A stretch of DNA of 64,000 nt from Komagataeibacter xylinus (GCF_031081985.1 NZ_JARWSK010000001.1:620001-684000), one strand, 5' to 3'; counted from the first letter of the stretch, positions 18,565-29,487 are shown. The notes: generated from the sequence alone by a model not told the origin. Made by a program: numbers and translations.

Positions 18565-18606
18565 AAAAGTTTCTGGTGAAGCTTTTTTCAAAAAGCTTTA
18601 AGGAAC
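18565..18606. repeat. AT-rich palindromic intergenic repeat, copy 2
   Basis: Begins AAAAGTTTCTGGTGAAGC and carries the same core as the element at 2821-2898, here nearly perfectly palindromic (core 18579-18606). In this copy the second half is replaced by, or merges with, a GC-rich terminator. It separates the convergent genes parC and bpt. Confidence 0.7.
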
Positions 18607-18633
18607 GCCGCCTGTGTCAAGACAGGCGGCGTT
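18604..18633. terminator. strong bidirectional terminator parC / bpt
   Basis: A perfect 12-bp stem (AACGCCGCCTGT / ACAGGCGGCGTT) with a 6-base loop is followed by a T-rich stretch on the plus strand and preceded by an A/T-rich stretch useful for the minus strand. It lies exactly between two convergent stop codons. Confidence 0.85.
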
Positions 18634-19443
18634 TTACTTTTCATCCATGCCCGGTTGCGGCGGATGGAACAGTCCGTCGGGCAGGAAGGCGCTGTCCTGC
18701 GGCTGCGCAGCATCGGGCTGGCTCAGATCAAGGTCATGCCACACGCCGCGCGTCATGATCTGGGCGGGGCGGAAGCGGGCCTTGTAGGCCATCTTGTGGC
18801 TCTCGCTGATCCAGTAGCCCAGATACAGATAGGGCAGGCCGAGCGTGCGGGCATATTCGATCAGGTGCAGCACCGCGAACGTGCCCAATGAAAGCGAGGG
18901 TGTGTGGGGGTCAAAAAAATCATAAACGGCGGACAGCCCGTCATCAAGCTGGTCCACCAGCGCCACGCAGACCAGGCGGCCCACCGTGTCGCGGAACTCG
19001 ATCATGAAGGTCTCGACCGTCGTATCCTCGATCATGGCGCGGTAATCGGGGAAGGTCATGGAGGCCATGTCGCCCCCGTCATGCCGGGTGGCCTGATAGG
19101 CGCTGAACAGGTTGAACTGCTCGGGCGTGGCATGGGGCGGCACGCGCACGCCCGATAGCGCGTCATTGCGCGCAAGCACGCGGCGCTGCGTGCGGCTGGG
19201 CGCAAAGCGGTCCACCGGCACGCGTATGGGCGTGCAGGCGGTGCAGTTGGCGCAGACAGGAGCATAGGCAATGGTGTGGCTGCGCCTGAACCCCGCGCGT
19301 GACAGGCGGTTATGGAACGGCACGGCCTCGGGGCCGCCAATTTCGGTCACGACCTTGCGCTCCATGCGGCCCGGCAGGTAGGGGCAGGGCATGGGGGCGG
19401 TGGTATAGAACAGCTGTGGATGCCGTGGCGATGTGTAGGTCAT
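18634..19443 (-). CDS. bpt: arginyl/leucyl-tRNA--protein transferase of the N-end rule (Bpt/Ate family)
   Basis: Adds an amino acid from tRNA to N-terminal Asp/Glu of proteins, marking them for ClpAP. The 269-aa protein is an ATE1-like transferase: N-terminal CPYLPGRMERKV, the cysteine motif CANCTACTPIRVPV, and the C-terminal LYLGYWI..SHKMAYKARFRP. In bacteria this branch is mostly the leucyl-specific Bpt; the specificity is inferred from phylogeny, not visible in sequence. Confidence 0.9.
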   Translation of the reverse strand: MTYTSPRHPQLFYTTAPMPCPYLPGRMERKVVTEIGGPEAVPFHNRLSRAGFRRSHTIAYAPVCANCTACTPIRVPVDRFAPSRTQRRVLARNDALSGVRVPPHATPEQFNLFSAYQATRHDGGDMASMTFPDYRAMIEDTTVETFMIEFRDTVGRLVCVALVDQLDDGLSAVYDFFDPHTPSLSLGTFAVLHLIEYARTLGLPYLYLGYWISESHKMAYKARFRPAQIMTRGVWHDLDLSQPDAAQPQDSAFLPDGLFHPPQPGMDEK

Positions 19444-19588
19444 GCGCTCTTCACCAGCCGGAAAACGGAAAAGGACAGCCCCGCAAACCGGAAAGACAGA
19501 CTGCCCGTATGCTTATACGGTTATCATATCCTCCCGGTTGCAGGCATCAACTATCCGGCGGCAGGCAAAAGAGCGCTTTCCGGCCGGA

Positions 19589-20644
<1,056 letters not shown>

Positions 20645-20661
20645 TTATGATGCGGTAACAC

Positions 20662-22131
20662 TCACTCGCCATCGTGCATGGCAGGCATGTTCTGGCCCAG
20701 CCTGCTGTGCCGCATGCCATACAGGCCGTACACCACCAGCCCGATGGCCAGCCACACCACCAGCCGCAGCCAGGTCAGTCCATCAAGCGAGACCATGACC
20801 GCAAGGCAGCATACAATGCCCGCAACGGGCACCACCATGCCGCCGGGCACGCGGAACACGCGCGGGCGGCCGGCCTCGCGCACGCGCAGCACCATAACCC
20901 CCACGCATACGATAACAAAAGCCAGCAGCGTGCCGATCGAGGTCATGTTGGCCAGTTGCATAATGGGTAGGAAGGCGGCCATGATTCCGGTCACCACCAT
21001 GAAGAACAGATGGCAGGCCACAGGCGTGCCCCAGCGCGCATGCGTGCGGCCAAACATGGGCGGCAGCAGCCCGTCGCGCGACATGGCGAAGAACACCCGG
21101 CTCTGCCCCAGCAGCATGAGCAGCATGACCGACAGAAACCCGCATATCACCCCAACCTTGACCGCAGCCTTGAGCCAGACAAAGGGGGTCTGGTCGATGG
21201 CAGTGGCCACGGGGGCGGCATCGCCTGCAAGGTCGCGGTAATTGACCAGCCCCGTCAGCACGAACGAGAAGCTGATATAGACCAGCGTGCAGATGGCCAG
21301 CGTGCCCATCAGCCCGATGGGCATGGCGCGGCCGGGGTTGCGGGTTTCCTGCGCTACGGTGGAGATGGCGTCAAACCCCAGATAGGCGAAGAACACCAGC
21401 CCCGCCGCCCGCATGATGCCTGACAGCCCGTAATGCCCGAACTCACCCGTATTGGGGGGGATGAAGGGCGTGTAATTGGCGACCTTGATGTAGGGCAGGC
21501 CAAAGCCGATGACGGCGGCAATGATGACCAGCTTGACCACCACAATCACACCGTTGAGCCGCGCGGATTCGGAAATGCCGCGCATGAGCAGGACAGACAG
21601 CGCGAAAATGATGAACACGGCAGGCAGGTTGGCCAGGCCATGCACGGGCTGGCCATCCGCCATGCCCACCACCTCGAACGGCGAGGCCATGAAGCGGGGA
21701 TCAATATGGATGCCCCAGCCCTCAAGCAGCGAGCGCATGTATCGCGCCCAACTGACCGACACGGCAGAAGCACCGACCGTATATTCGAGCACCAGATCCC
21801 AGCCGATGATCCAGCCCGCCAGCTCGCCCAGCGCCGCATAGGCATAGACATAGGCACTGCCTGCCGAGGGAATCATCCCCGCAAGTTCGCCATAGCACAG
21901 CCCGGCAAAGGCGCAGGCAATGGCGGCCACCGCGAAGGACACGATCACCGCAGGCCCGGCATTATTGCCTGCGGCGATGCCGGTCAGCGAGAACAGGCCC
22001 GCGCCAATGGTGCCCCCCACGCCCAGGGTCAGAAGGCTGCCAATCCCCAATACGCGTTTCAGCCCCGCGTCAGGGGCCGGGGCGCCAACGGGCAGCCTGC
22101 GCAGCAATGCGCGCCTGATGTCCGTGCTCAT
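20662..22131 (-). CDS. APC-superfamily amino-acid permease (CAT-like)
   Basis: A 489-aa inner-membrane protein with about 12 hydrophobic segments. The first helix carries GVGGTIGAGLFSLTG, the unwound substrate-binding motif of the amino acid-polyamine-organocation superfamily, and helix 3 begins YGELAGMIPSAGSAYVYAYA. Overall pattern resembles the cationic amino-acid transporter subfamily; the substrate cannot be read from sequence. Divergent from glyA with a 188-bp shared promoter region. Confidence 0.88.
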   Translation of the reverse strand: MSTDIRRALLRRLPVGAPAPDAGLKRVLGIGSLLTLGVGGTIGAGLFSLTGIAAGNNAGPAVIVSFAVAAIACAFAGLCYGELAGMIPSAGSAYVYAYAALGELAGWIIGWDLVLEYTVGASAVSVSWARYMRSLLEGWGIHIDPRFMASPFEVVGMADGQPVHGLANLPAVFIIFALSVLLMRGISESARLNGVIVVVKLVIIAAVIGFGLPYIKVANYTPFIPPNTGEFGHYGLSGIMRAAGLVFFAYLGFDAISTVAQETRNPGRAMPIGLMGTLAICTLVYISFSFVLTGLVNYRDLAGDAAPVATAIDQTPFVWLKAAVKVGVICGFLSVMLLMLLGQSRVFFAMSRDGLLPPMFGRTHARWGTPVACHLFFMVVTGIMAAFLPIMQLANMTSIGTLLAFVIVCVGVMVLRVREAGRPRVFRVPGGMVVPVAGIVCCLAVMVSLDGLTWLRLVVWLAIGLVVYGLYGMRHSRLGQNMPAMHDGE

Positions 22132-22319
22132 GGGGTCACACCTGTCATGCCATGGGTGGGTGCATGGGGGGGAACAACGGTCAAATCAGCCTCTCTCAGT
22201 CATTTTGGCGTTGTCTAAACGCCACGATATGGCGCACATAGCAGGCCTGTCCCCATAGGTGTCATGTCCGTTTGCCCAGCCGGAAATGACAGACGATAAT
22301 TTGATGGAGAACCATACCG

Positions 22320-23621
22320 GTGTCGGACCCTATCAGCCAGAGTGACCTCAAGCAGTTTTTCCGCGCCCCCCTGACCGAAGCCGACCCCGATGTCGCCGCC
22401 ATGATTGATGCGGAACTCGTGCGCCAGCGCGACGGGATCGAACTGATCGCCAGCGAGAACATGGTCTCGGCCGCCGTCATGGCCGCCCAGGGCAGCGTCC
22501 TGACCAACAAGTATGCCGAAGGCTATCCCGGCCGCCGCTATTATGGCGGCTGCGTGGAAGTGGACAAGGTCGAGACCCTGGCCATCGAGCGCGTGAAGAA
22601 GATGTTCGGCGCCGAATTCGCCAACGTGCAGCCCCATTCCGGCGCCAATGCCAACCAGGCGGCGTTCATGGCGATGGTCAAGCCGGGCGATACCGTGATG
22701 GGCATGAGCCTTGCCGCCGGTGGCCACCTGACGCATGGCGCGGCCCCCAACTACTCGGGCAAGTGGTTCAATGCCGTGCAGTACGGCGTGCGCAAGCAGG
22801 ACGGCCTGCTCGACTACGAGGAAATGGAGCGCCTGGCCCGCGCCGAGAAGCCGAAGCTGATCGTGGCCGGTGGCTCCGCCTATCCGCGCATCATCGACTT
22901 CGCCCGCTTCCGCGCCATTGCCGACGAGGTGGGTGCCTACCTGATGGTGGACATGGCGCATTTCGCGGGCCTTGTCGCAGCCGGGCTGTATCCTTCGCCA
23001 GTGCCGCATGCGCATGTCGTGACCTCGACCACGCACAAGACCCTGCGCGGCCCGCGTGGCGGCCTGATCCTGACCAACGACGCCGACCTGGCCAAAAAGA
23101 TCAACTCCGCCGTGTTCCCCGGCCTGCAGGGCGGCCCGCTCATGCATGTCATCGCGGGCAAGGCCGTGGCGTTTGGCGAGGCGCTGCGCCCCGACTTCAA
23201 GACCTACCAGCAGGCCGTGGCCAGCAATGCCCGCATTCTGGCCGAGACGCTGGTCAAGGCGGGTTTTGACATCGTGACCGGCGGCACCGACTGCCATCTG
23301 ATCCTTGTTGACCTGCGCCCCAAGGGCGTCACGGGCCGTGCCGCCGAGCGTGCGCTTGAACGCGCGGGCATTACCGCCAACAAGAACGCCATTCCCTTCG
23401 ACCCCGAGAAGCCTGCCATCACCTCGGGCATCCGCCTGGGCAGCCCGGCGGCCACCGCGCGTGGCTTTGGCGCAGCCGAGTTCCATGAAATCGGCCTGAT
23501 GATCGACGAAGTGCTGACCGCCCTTGCCAAAACCCCCGGTGAGGAAGGCTGCGAGAAGACGGAGCAGGCCGTGCATGAGCGCGTCAAGGCGCTGTGTGCC
23601 CGCTTCCCCATCTACGCCTGA
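22320..23621 (+). CDS. glyA: serine hydroxymethyltransferase
   Basis: PLP enzyme that makes glycine and 5,10-methylene-tetrahydrofolate from serine. The 433-aa protein has the PLP lysine Lys240 in [14 protein letters not shown], plus ELIASEN and [14 protein letters not shown] near the N-terminus. The start is GTG at 22320, with GGAGA about 9 nt upstream. Adjacent to the permease by divergence only. The window's upstream region shows no tandem glycine-riboswitch structure that I could recognise. Confidence 0.97.
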   Translation: MSDPISQSDLKQFFRAPLTEADPDVAAMIDAELVRQRDGIELIASENMVSAAVMAAQGSVLTNKYAEGYPGRRYYGGCVEVDKVETLAIERVKKMFGAEFANVQPHSGANANQAAFMAMVKPGDTVMGMSLAAGGHLTHGAAPNYSGKWFNAVQYGVRKQDGLLDYEEMERLARAEKPKLIVAGGSAYPRIIDFARFRAIADEVGAYLMVDMAHFAGLVAAGLYPSPVPHAHVVTSTTHKTLRGPRGGLILTNDADLAKKINSAVFPGLQGGPLMHVIAGKAVAFGEALRPDFKTYQQAVASNARILAETLVKAGFDIVTGGTDCHLILVDLRPKGVTGRAAERALERAGITANKNAIPFDPEKPAITSGIRLGSPAATARGFGAAEFHEIGLMIDEVLTALAKTPGEEGCEKTEQAVHERVKALCARFPIYA

Positions 23622-23632
23622 ACATGAGGCAC

Positions 23633-23660
23633 GCCCGCCCCGGTTAAAAACGGGGCGGGC
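23633..23660. terminator. bidirectional terminator glyA / deacylase gene
   Basis: A perfect 10-bp stem (GCCCGCCCCG / CGGGGCGGGC) with loop GTTAAAAA lies in the 41-bp gap between two convergent stop codons, followed by CTTTAC. Confidence 0.7.
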
Positions 23661-23662
23661 CT

Positions 23663-24688
23663 TTACGCCGGGCTGCTGACGGCCCGGGCAAAGCGCACCG
23701 CCGTATGCCCGCGCGCGGGGCGCAGGTTGGGCATGACCAGCATGCACCGGTCATAGGGCGTGCGGATCTCGTCACGTCCATCATGCGCGACAAGCGTGCC
23801 CCGTGCGGGCAGAACCTGCCCGCCACGGAACGGGGCTACGAAACGGAATGCGCCGGTGCGCGCCGTCACCACATCCGTCACCACCATATCGCGTTGTGGC
23901 ACGGACGCGGCGGGAGCGGGCACGGGCAGGCCGCAGCATGGCCCGATCAGGGACATGACCGCCTGCATGGCGCGGCTTACCGTGCTTTCATGCCAGTGCT
24001 GGCCTGCCTCAAGCAGGCAGGCGGCGGCGGGACCTTCATCGCTGAAGCGGGGATGATCGATCAGCCTGCATCCGCTCCGGTGCCCCTGATCGGCCACGGC
24101 TGTCGTAATCCCGCCAATACGCTGCGCCATCTGCCGCCCTGCCGTGGCAAGTCCTGACAGGACCAGCGGATCGCCCGGCCACAGCATGGAATGCAGGTCA
24201 AGCAGCCTGTCCGCCGTCAGGATAACGGGCAGCAGCACCCGCGCGCGATCGAGTTCATGCGCGCTGCGGGCGCTATCCAGCGTGGCTGTCGACCAGACGC
24301 GGTTCATGTCTTCATCCACGCAGCGTGCCCTTACGGGGTCGCGCGGATCAAAGAGGTCCATGGCCTCGGGGTTGGCGAATATGAAGGACAGGCGGCCCGA
24401 GCGCGGGCGGATGCGCGCACGCAGCAGGCGGTCGAGCACGATGGCGCCCGAGAATTCATTGCCGTGTATCAGGCTGACACACACGATATGCGGCCCCGGC
24501 CTGCGCGCCTCGTAATGCATGACGCCGGGTATGCCGCAATTCCCCGCCCGCCATGGCGTGATATCGGGCGGGGAGAGGTCAATACGCCATCGGGGCAGGG
24601 GCTGGGCTGGCGGCGGCAGGCGGTCAAGAAACGGCGTGGGTCGCGTCACGCGCACCGGCAGCGGCGTTTCATCCGGCCCGCATGTCAT
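23663..24688 (-). CDS. succinylglutamate desuccinylase/aspartoacylase family zinc hydrolase
   Basis: A 341-aa M14-type metallo-hydrolase. Zinc ligands are recognisable as His75 and Glu78 (IHGNE) and His166 (DLHSM), with the family arginine region CVDEDMNRVW between them. The family removes acyl groups from amino acids such as N-acetylaspartate or N-succinylglutamate; the substrate here is unknown and no arginine-succinyltransferase genes are nearby. The real start may be either of two in-frame ATGs near 24683-24688. Confidence 0.82.
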   Translation of the reverse strand: MTCGPDETPLPVRVTRPTPFLDRLPPPAQPLPRWRIDLSPPDITPWRAGNCGIPGVMHYEARRPGPHIVCVSLIHGNEFSGAIVLDRLLRARIRPRSGRLSFIFANPEAMDLFDPRDPVRARCVDEDMNRVWSTATLDSARSAHELDRARVLLPVILTADRLLDLHSMLWPGDPLVLSGLATAGRQMAQRIGGITTAVADQGHRSGCRLIDHPRFSDEGPAAACLLEAGQHWHESTVSRAMQAVMSLIGPCCGLPVPAPAASVPQRDMVVTDVVTARTGAFRFVAPFRGGQVLPARGTLVAHDGRDEIRTPYDRCMLVMPNLRPARGHTAVRFARAVSSPA

Positions 24689-24850
24689 GCCGCGGGCTGC
24701 CCGCCGGGGCGCAGGCCTGGCCCATCACGGTGCAGGCCGGGTGCGTGCATGACATCGTGGTTCATCATGCCAGCAGTTTATCCGGCCCGCATGCCACGGC
24801 AAGGCCACCACGGCACCGGGAGCATGACAAATGCATGACGGCGTGCAGGC

Positions 24851-25996
24851 TTATTCCGGCAGTGTTGCGATACGGATACGCTGGCCGGTCAGGCGTTCGA
24901 TATCCTTCAGCGCCTGCCGCTCCTCGGGCGCGCACAGGGCCACGGCCATGCCGCGCCGGCCCGCGCGCGCCGTGCGGCCGATGCGGTGCACATAAGCCTC
25001 GGCGGGGGAGGGAATATCGTGGTTGATGACAAGGGCGATGTCGTCAATATCGATTCCACGCGCCATCACGTCGGTCGCCACCAGCACGCCCACGCGGCCC
25101 TGGCGGAAATCACGCAGCATGCGCTCGCGCCGGGCCTGCGAATGATCGCCATGGATGGCAACAGCGGGCGTAAGCTTCGAGACCGCGCGGGCAATGGCAT
25201 CCGCCTCCTGTCGCGTGCGCACGAATATCATCACGCGCTGCATGCCATACTGCCGCAGGCAGGCCAGCGTTGCCTCCGCCTTGTGGCGCATCGGCACGAA
25301 AATGGCATATTGCGCGATGCGGGGCGCAGGAGCCTGCTCGGCCTCCATGCTCACGCGCACGGGCTTGTGCAGCAGGCGGGCGGCGAGTTCGGCCATGGCG
25401 GGCGGCATGGTGGCCGAGAAGAGCAGGGTCTGGTGGCGTGGCGGCAGGGCGTCGGCCAGGGCCAGCATGTCCTCGGCAAAATTGGGATCGAGCATGCGGT
25501 CCGCCTCATCAAGCACGAATTGCGTAATGGCGGACAGGTCGAGTTCGCCGCCCCGCGCAAGGTCGATCACGCGCCCCGGCGTGCCGACCACGATGGCGAT
25601 TCCCTCGGCCAGCGTTTTCACCTGTGCTGCGCGCGCAGTGCCGCCGGTGGCCTGCAACGCACGCAGGCCACTGCCACGGGCGAGGCCACGCAGCACGCCC
25701 GCCGTCTGGCCCGCAAGCTCGCGCGTGGGCGAGAGCACAAGGCAGCGCACGCGGCTGTTATCGGCGCTGTCATCCGTGCCTTCACCCTGCATCAGCGCGG
25801 ACAGCAGCGGGGCCGCGAAGGCGATGGTCTTGCCGCTGCCGGTGCTGGCAAGGGCCTCCACGTCCCGGCCCGCCATGATGGGGGGAATGACCGCGTTCTG
25901 GATCGCGGAAGGTTGGTGCAGGCCCATGCGGGCCAGTGCTGCCACCACGCGGCCATCAAGCCCCATGCCGGAAAATGTCGGTTCTGTCTCGCTCAT
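24851..25996 (-). CDS. DEAD-box ATP-dependent RNA helicase
   Basis: RNA-remodelling helicase of the RhlE-like group. The 381-aa protein shows the Q motif (GLHQPSAIQ), Walker A ASTGSGKT (50-57), DEAD box (163-166), SAT (LLFSATMPP) and motif VI HRIGRTARAG. It has almost no C-terminal extension, so it is a minimal helicase core. The start ATG 25996 opens the conserved region; a longer frame to 26083 would overlap the divergent neighbour. It may act in ribosome assembly or mRNA decay, which is inference. Confidence 0.92.
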   Translation of the reverse strand: MSETEPTFSGMGLDGRVVAALARMGLHQPSAIQNAVIPPIMAGRDVEALASTGSGKTIAFAAPLLSALMQGEGTDDSADNSRVRCLVLSPTRELAGQTAGVLRGLARGSGLRALQATGGTARAAQVKTLAEGIAIVVGTPGRVIDLARGGELDLSAITQFVLDEADRMLDPNFAEDMLALADALPPRHQTLLFSATMPPAMAELAARLLHKPVRVSMEAEQAPAPRIAQYAIFVPMRHKAEATLACLRQYGMQRVMIFVRTRQEADAIARAVSKLTPAVAIHGDHSQARRERMLRDFRQGRVGVLVATDVMARGIDIDDIALVINHDIPSPAEAYVHRIGRTARAGRRGMAVALCAPEERQALKDIERLTGQRIRIATLPE

Positions 25997-26077
25997 TGCT
26001 GCCCCATAGCGCGGGTAAGCCCGCGACAAAAGGGGCAGGGCATTGACGGGCCGCCCCATGTCCCGCCAGATGGAGGC

Positions 26078-27037
26078 ATGCAAGCCCCCTTACGCCCCGC
26101 AACCGTTATCGCGCCAGACCTTGCGGGCATGCGTTCGCAAACCTTTGGCCTGGCACAACGCGCGGGTCTTGAGCCCGAACTGCATGCCCTGGCGCCCCGC
26201 GGCCTGTGGCGGCACATGCCCGCCGCGTGGTGGCCCGCACCTCTGCGCGCGATAAAGCCGCTAAACCTGCCTGATACGTATCGCGACAACCCGGTCATCA
26301 CCATAGGCGGCAGCGGCGGCGCGGTGGGGGCGGCGCTGAGGCGCGAAGGGGCCTGCGTGATACAGGTGCAGAACCCACGCCTTTCACCCACGCATTTCGA
26401 TCTGGTCATTGCCAACCACCATGACCGGCTGCGCGGCCCCAATGTCGTGCTCACGCGCACCGCGCTCCATGGCATGACCCCCGCGCTGCTGGCGCAGGCG
26501 CGCCACGACTGGATGCCCCGGCTGGCACATCTGCCACGCCCGCTGGTTGCGGTGCTGGTGGGCGGCGGCAACGGGCGCTTTCGTCTTGGCCCGGCAGAAG
26601 GTGCTGCTCTGGCAGGCGAACTGTTGGCCATGATGCGACGCGACCATGTGGGTATTGCGCTCACGCCCTCGCGCCGCACCGACCCCGCCGTGTGCCGTGA
26701 ACTGCAACGCGCCCTGGCTGGCCCCGATGCATGGGTGTGGGACCAGACCGGCCCCAACCCCTATCTTGGCCTGCTGGCCTGCGCCGATGCGATCGTGGTG
26801 ACGATGGACAGCGTTTCCATGGTATCGGAAGCGGTGGCGACATCCGTGCCCGTGATGGTGGCAACACTGCCGGGCCGCTCACGCCGCATCGGGCATTTTT
26901 TGCGTGAACTCGAACAGGCGGGCCGCATCCGCCCCTTTGCCGGGCGGCTTGAAACATGGGGGGTCATGCCCCTTGATGATACCGAAGTGGCGGCGCAGGC
27001 CGTGCGGCATTACAGTGGCCTGCCACCCCTGGCCTGA
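26078..27037 (+). CDS. ELM1-like family protein (DUF1022)
   Basis: A 319-aa protein of the mitochondrial-fission ELM1-like family, whose fold resembles GT-B glycosyltransferases. Landmarks are GMRSQTFGLA near the N-terminus, VAVLVGGGNGRFRL in the middle, and the C-terminal ADAIVVTMDSVSMVSEAVATSVPVMV, typical of the nucleotide-sugar-binding side of this fold. The bacterial function is unknown. The ATG at 26078 has GGAGG only one base away, which is too close, so the true start could differ slightly. Confidence 0.8.
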   Translation: MQAPLRPATVIAPDLAGMRSQTFGLAQRAGLEPELHALAPRGLWRHMPAAWWPAPLRAIKPLNLPDTYRDNPVITIGGSGGAVGAALRREGACVIQVQNPRLSPTHFDLVIANHHDRLRGPNVVLTRTALHGMTPALLAQARHDWMPRLAHLPRPLVAVLVGGGNGRFRLGPAEGAALAGELLAMMRRDHVGIALTPSRRTDPAVCRELQRALAGPDAWVWDQTGPNPYLGLLACADAIVVTMDSVSMVSEAVATSVPVMVATLPGRSRRIGHFLRELEQAGRIRPFAGRLETWGVMPLDDTEVAAQAVRHYSGLPPLA

Positions 27038-27078
27038 ATATTCTCCCGCCCGCACCGAAGTGGAACAAGACGGCACCC

Positions 27079-28965
27079 ATGCTTGGCATTCGCACCTTTG
27101 ACCCGCGCACCGGCGGCAACATGGCCTACCGGGCCCTGACCCATCCGCTGACCGCTGAAAAACTGGCCCTGCTGAACCGCACACTGGCCGAGGCCGGTCC
27201 TGTCGCGATCTATGACCCGCACGGCATGGCTGAGACCATTCTGCCATTACTGCCCGTGCCGCTACAGGTCGCGGGGCTGTACACCCATGATTCGCTCAGG
27301 GTAGGGCAGCCCTGCGCTGAGCAGGTCTTGCGCGCCCTGGCTGACCTGCCTGCAGGCACGGCCATGACCGTGTGGGCGCTGGATTTTGCATCCGCTGTCA
27401 TGGAAAACCGCCTGGCGGGCCTCATGCCTGCGGGCGGCACGCTGCACACGCTGGCCCCGCTCCGCCTGCCGCAGGATATGCTCTCGGTGGGGCATCACTA
27501 TCTTGACCGGCTCAATTTCGGCACCAATTTCGCTTTCTTTCGTGAAACGGACGAATTCTCCACCCGCCTGGTCACGGCCAATTACTGGGCCCGCTATGGC
27601 GCGCGCAACGTCAGGCTGTGGCTGCGGCTGTTTGATGAGGCGGGCTGCGTGCTGCACACGTGGGAGCAGCCTGTGCCGAAGGGGGAGCAGGCTATCGTGC
27701 TCGATAGCGCCGAGATCCGCCAGCGCTTCGGCCTGCCCACGTTTACCGGCCAGCTTTTCATCCACACCATCGGCATCGCGGGCCATGATGTGGTGAAATA
27801 CGCGCTCGAGACGCGGGGCAAGGGGGCCAATGCCAGCCTGTCGGTCACGCATGATGCCAATGCCTGGCCTGCCAACCGCTACGCCAACCTGCCAGCCCCC
27901 GCACCGGGCGAGGACGTGGTGCTGTGGGTACAGAACAGCCACGACCTGACCATTCCCGCAGGTAGCATGACGCTGAACCGCATGGGATGTGACGAACAGG
28001 TGCCCATCAGCCAGACGCTGGCGCCATACCAGACGCTGGCGGTGCATCTGCGCGACATGCTGCCCGACCTCGCGTGGCCCGCGCAGGTTGAATTCCGTGC
28101 GGGCGGCTATGTCGTGCGCCCGCGCTATGAGGTGACGCGGGGGGCGCGCACCCGCATCGCGCACCTCAACGTACAGCGCGCCGATTTGCAGCCCGATCCC
28201 GGCATTGCGGAACTGGACCCGCGTTTTTTCGGGCGGGGCTATCTGCTGCCATTCCCCGTGCCCGACCCCGCGCGTTACCGCACGCTGGTCGTGCCGGCCC
28301 CCATGGCCGAGAGCCTGACAAGCCTGCCCGTGCGCGTGGACAGCTTCGAGCGCTCCGGGCAGGCCGGGCCCAGGCAGTTCATGGGCAATCTGGGGCGCGA
28401 CCATGCCAGCGTGCTTGATGCGGGCGCGCTTGCTGCCAGCGCAGGGCATGCCGAACTTGTCTATGACTTCCGCGAAGGCGGGCAGGCCGATGGCTGGCTG
28501 CATGCTCTTATCCGCTATGAGGACCGTGTCAGCGGCCATGTGGCCGAGACCAGTTTTGGCGCGCATATCTTCAACACCGCCATGACCTATCGCGGTGAGC
28601 CGCAATCCTATGCTGGGCCGCCGCCGGGGCTTTCCACCAGGCTGTTCCTGACGGCAGCGCCGCATGAACCCTACAGTTTCTGCATGCTGATCTATCCGGC
28701 ATCGGGGCCATGGCATGCGGTGTCCGATACGCGGCTGTCGCTCCATACAGCCGAGGGCACGGTCATGGCGGAGGAACACCTCGCCATTCCCCAATCCGGC
28801 TCCTGCGAAATCTGGCCGCATGAAGTATTCGGGCAGGCTGCGCTGGAAATTGCGGGTGAGGGGGCCTATGTCATCATCCGTGACACGACCTGCCGCCTGT
28901 TTGGCTATCATGGCCGCAGGAGCGGAGACGGACGGTTTTCAATCGACCATATGTTCGGCTTCTGA
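27079..28965 (+). CDS. unrecognised 628-aa protein
   Basis: I do not recognise a domain. The frame is open for 628 codons and its codon use matches neighbouring genes, so it is a real gene. There is no signal peptide or membrane segment. The sequence is rich in short beta-strand-like stretches, Tyr/Phe/Trp and Gly/Pro turns, with a histidine-rich segment LSVGHHYLDRLNFGTNFAFF near residue 136 and the ending SIDHMFGF. The first 130 residues look alpha/beta, the rest mostly beta. It lies 41 bp after the ELM1-like gene and 127 bp before a small unknown gene, so the three may form a unit. An alternative start is ATG 27121. Confidence 0.75.
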   Translation: MLGIRTFDPRTGGNMAYRALTHPLTAEKLALLNRTLAEAGPVAIYDPHGMAETILPLLPVPLQVAGLYTHDSLRVGQPCAEQVLRALADLPAGTAMTVWALDFASAVMENRLAGLMPAGGTLHTLAPLRLPQDMLSVGHHYLDRLNFGTNFAFFRETDEFSTRLVTANYWARYGARNVRLWLRLFDEAGCVLHTWEQPVPKGEQAIVLDSAEIRQRFGLPTFTGQLFIHTIGIAGHDVVKYALETRGKGANASLSVTHDANAWPANRYANLPAPAPGEDVVLWVQNSHDLTIPAGSMTLNRMGCDEQVPISQTLAPYQTLAVHLRDMLPDLAWPAQVEFRAGGYVVRPRYEVTRGARTRIAHLNVQRADLQPDPGIAELDPRFFGRGYLLPFPVPDPARYRTLVVPAPMAESLTSLPVRVDSFERSGQAGPRQFMGNLGRDHASVLDAGALAASAGHAELVYDFREGGQADGWLHALIRYEDRVSGHVAETSFGAHIFNTAMTYRGEPQSYAGPPPGLSTRLFLTAAPHEPYSFCMLIYPASGPWHAVSDTRLSLHTAEGTVMAEEHLAIPQSGSCEIWPHEVFGQAALEIAGEGAYVIIRDTTCRLFGYHGRRSGDGRFSIDHMFGF

Positions 28966-29092
28966 ACGCACCGTCATGGCGGGGGAAAACGGATGGACAG
29001 GCGTGCGGCTGACGCGCATGAGGCACCCCGCCTGACCGCTTCGCAAGCAATGAACCGGCCCATGACCGGCATGGAGGTAGATCGACCACACC

Positions 29093-29473
29093 ATGATCGT
29101 ACAGGACACCAATTTCTTCTGTGACATGCCCGAAGACATGAAATACCTGCGCGACCGCAACCCGCCGCAGAATTTTCTTGAGCAGAACATGATCTTTGTC
29201 CTGCCCGAGCGGCTGCGCAAATTCCGCCGCAACCTATTTCATGTCCGGCGCACCCAAGCCGACGCCACCGTCTATGCGCCGCTGTTTCGGGTGCGCTGCA
29301 TAACCGAGCGCGAGCCTGTGCCCGAAGGGTATGACGGCCCGTTTGATGTTTTTCCGTTCTACACAAACCCCACCCGCAAGCGCCGACGCACGCTTGATTA
29401 CTACGTGCTGTTCCTGTTTCAGGACAAACTGTCCTACGTCAAATGCCGGGATGCGTTGGGGCAGGTGTCGTAG
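29093..29473 (+). CDS. unrecognised 126-aa basic protein
   Basis: A small cytoplasmic protein of unknown function, rich in Arg, Lys, Tyr and Phe (for example RLRKFRRNLFHVRR and NPTRKRRRTLDYY). No signal peptide, membrane segment or known motif is seen. Alternating hydrophobic residues near the C-terminus suggest beta strands. It follows the 628-aa gene by 127 bp, and its stop codon lies inside the loop of a terminator hairpin, which supports it as the last gene of a transcript. GGAGGT lies 17 nt before the ATG, further than ideal, so the start is uncertain. Confidence 0.65.
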   Translation: MIVQDTNFFCDMPEDMKYLRDRNPPQNFLEQNMIFVLPERLRKFRRNLFHVRRTQADATVYAPLFRVRCITEREPVPEGYDGPFDVFPFYTNPTRKRRRTLDYYVLFLFQDKLSYVKCRDALGQVS

Positions 29474-29487
29474 AGACACCTGTTTTT
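29462..29487 (+). terminator. intrinsic terminator overlapping the stop codon
   Basis: A perfect 8-bp stem CAGGTGTC / GACACCTG (29462-29469/29475-29482), with the TAG stop of the preceding gene in its loop, is followed directly by TTTTTC. A textbook intrinsic terminator that starts within the coding sequence. Confidence 0.8.

Noticed and set aside
22132-22319. Glycine riboswitch upstream of glyA
   Set aside because: No tandem aptamer-like conserved blocks are seen in the 188-bp gap.
22215-23747. 510-codon minus-strand open frame opposite glyA
   Set aside because: Antisense to a secure glyA gene; no ribosome-binding site and shadow composition.
24986-26077. Long N-terminal extension of the ELM1-family frame
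   Set aside because: The upstream 364 codons are antisense to the DEAD-box helicase; family similarity begins only at about 26078.
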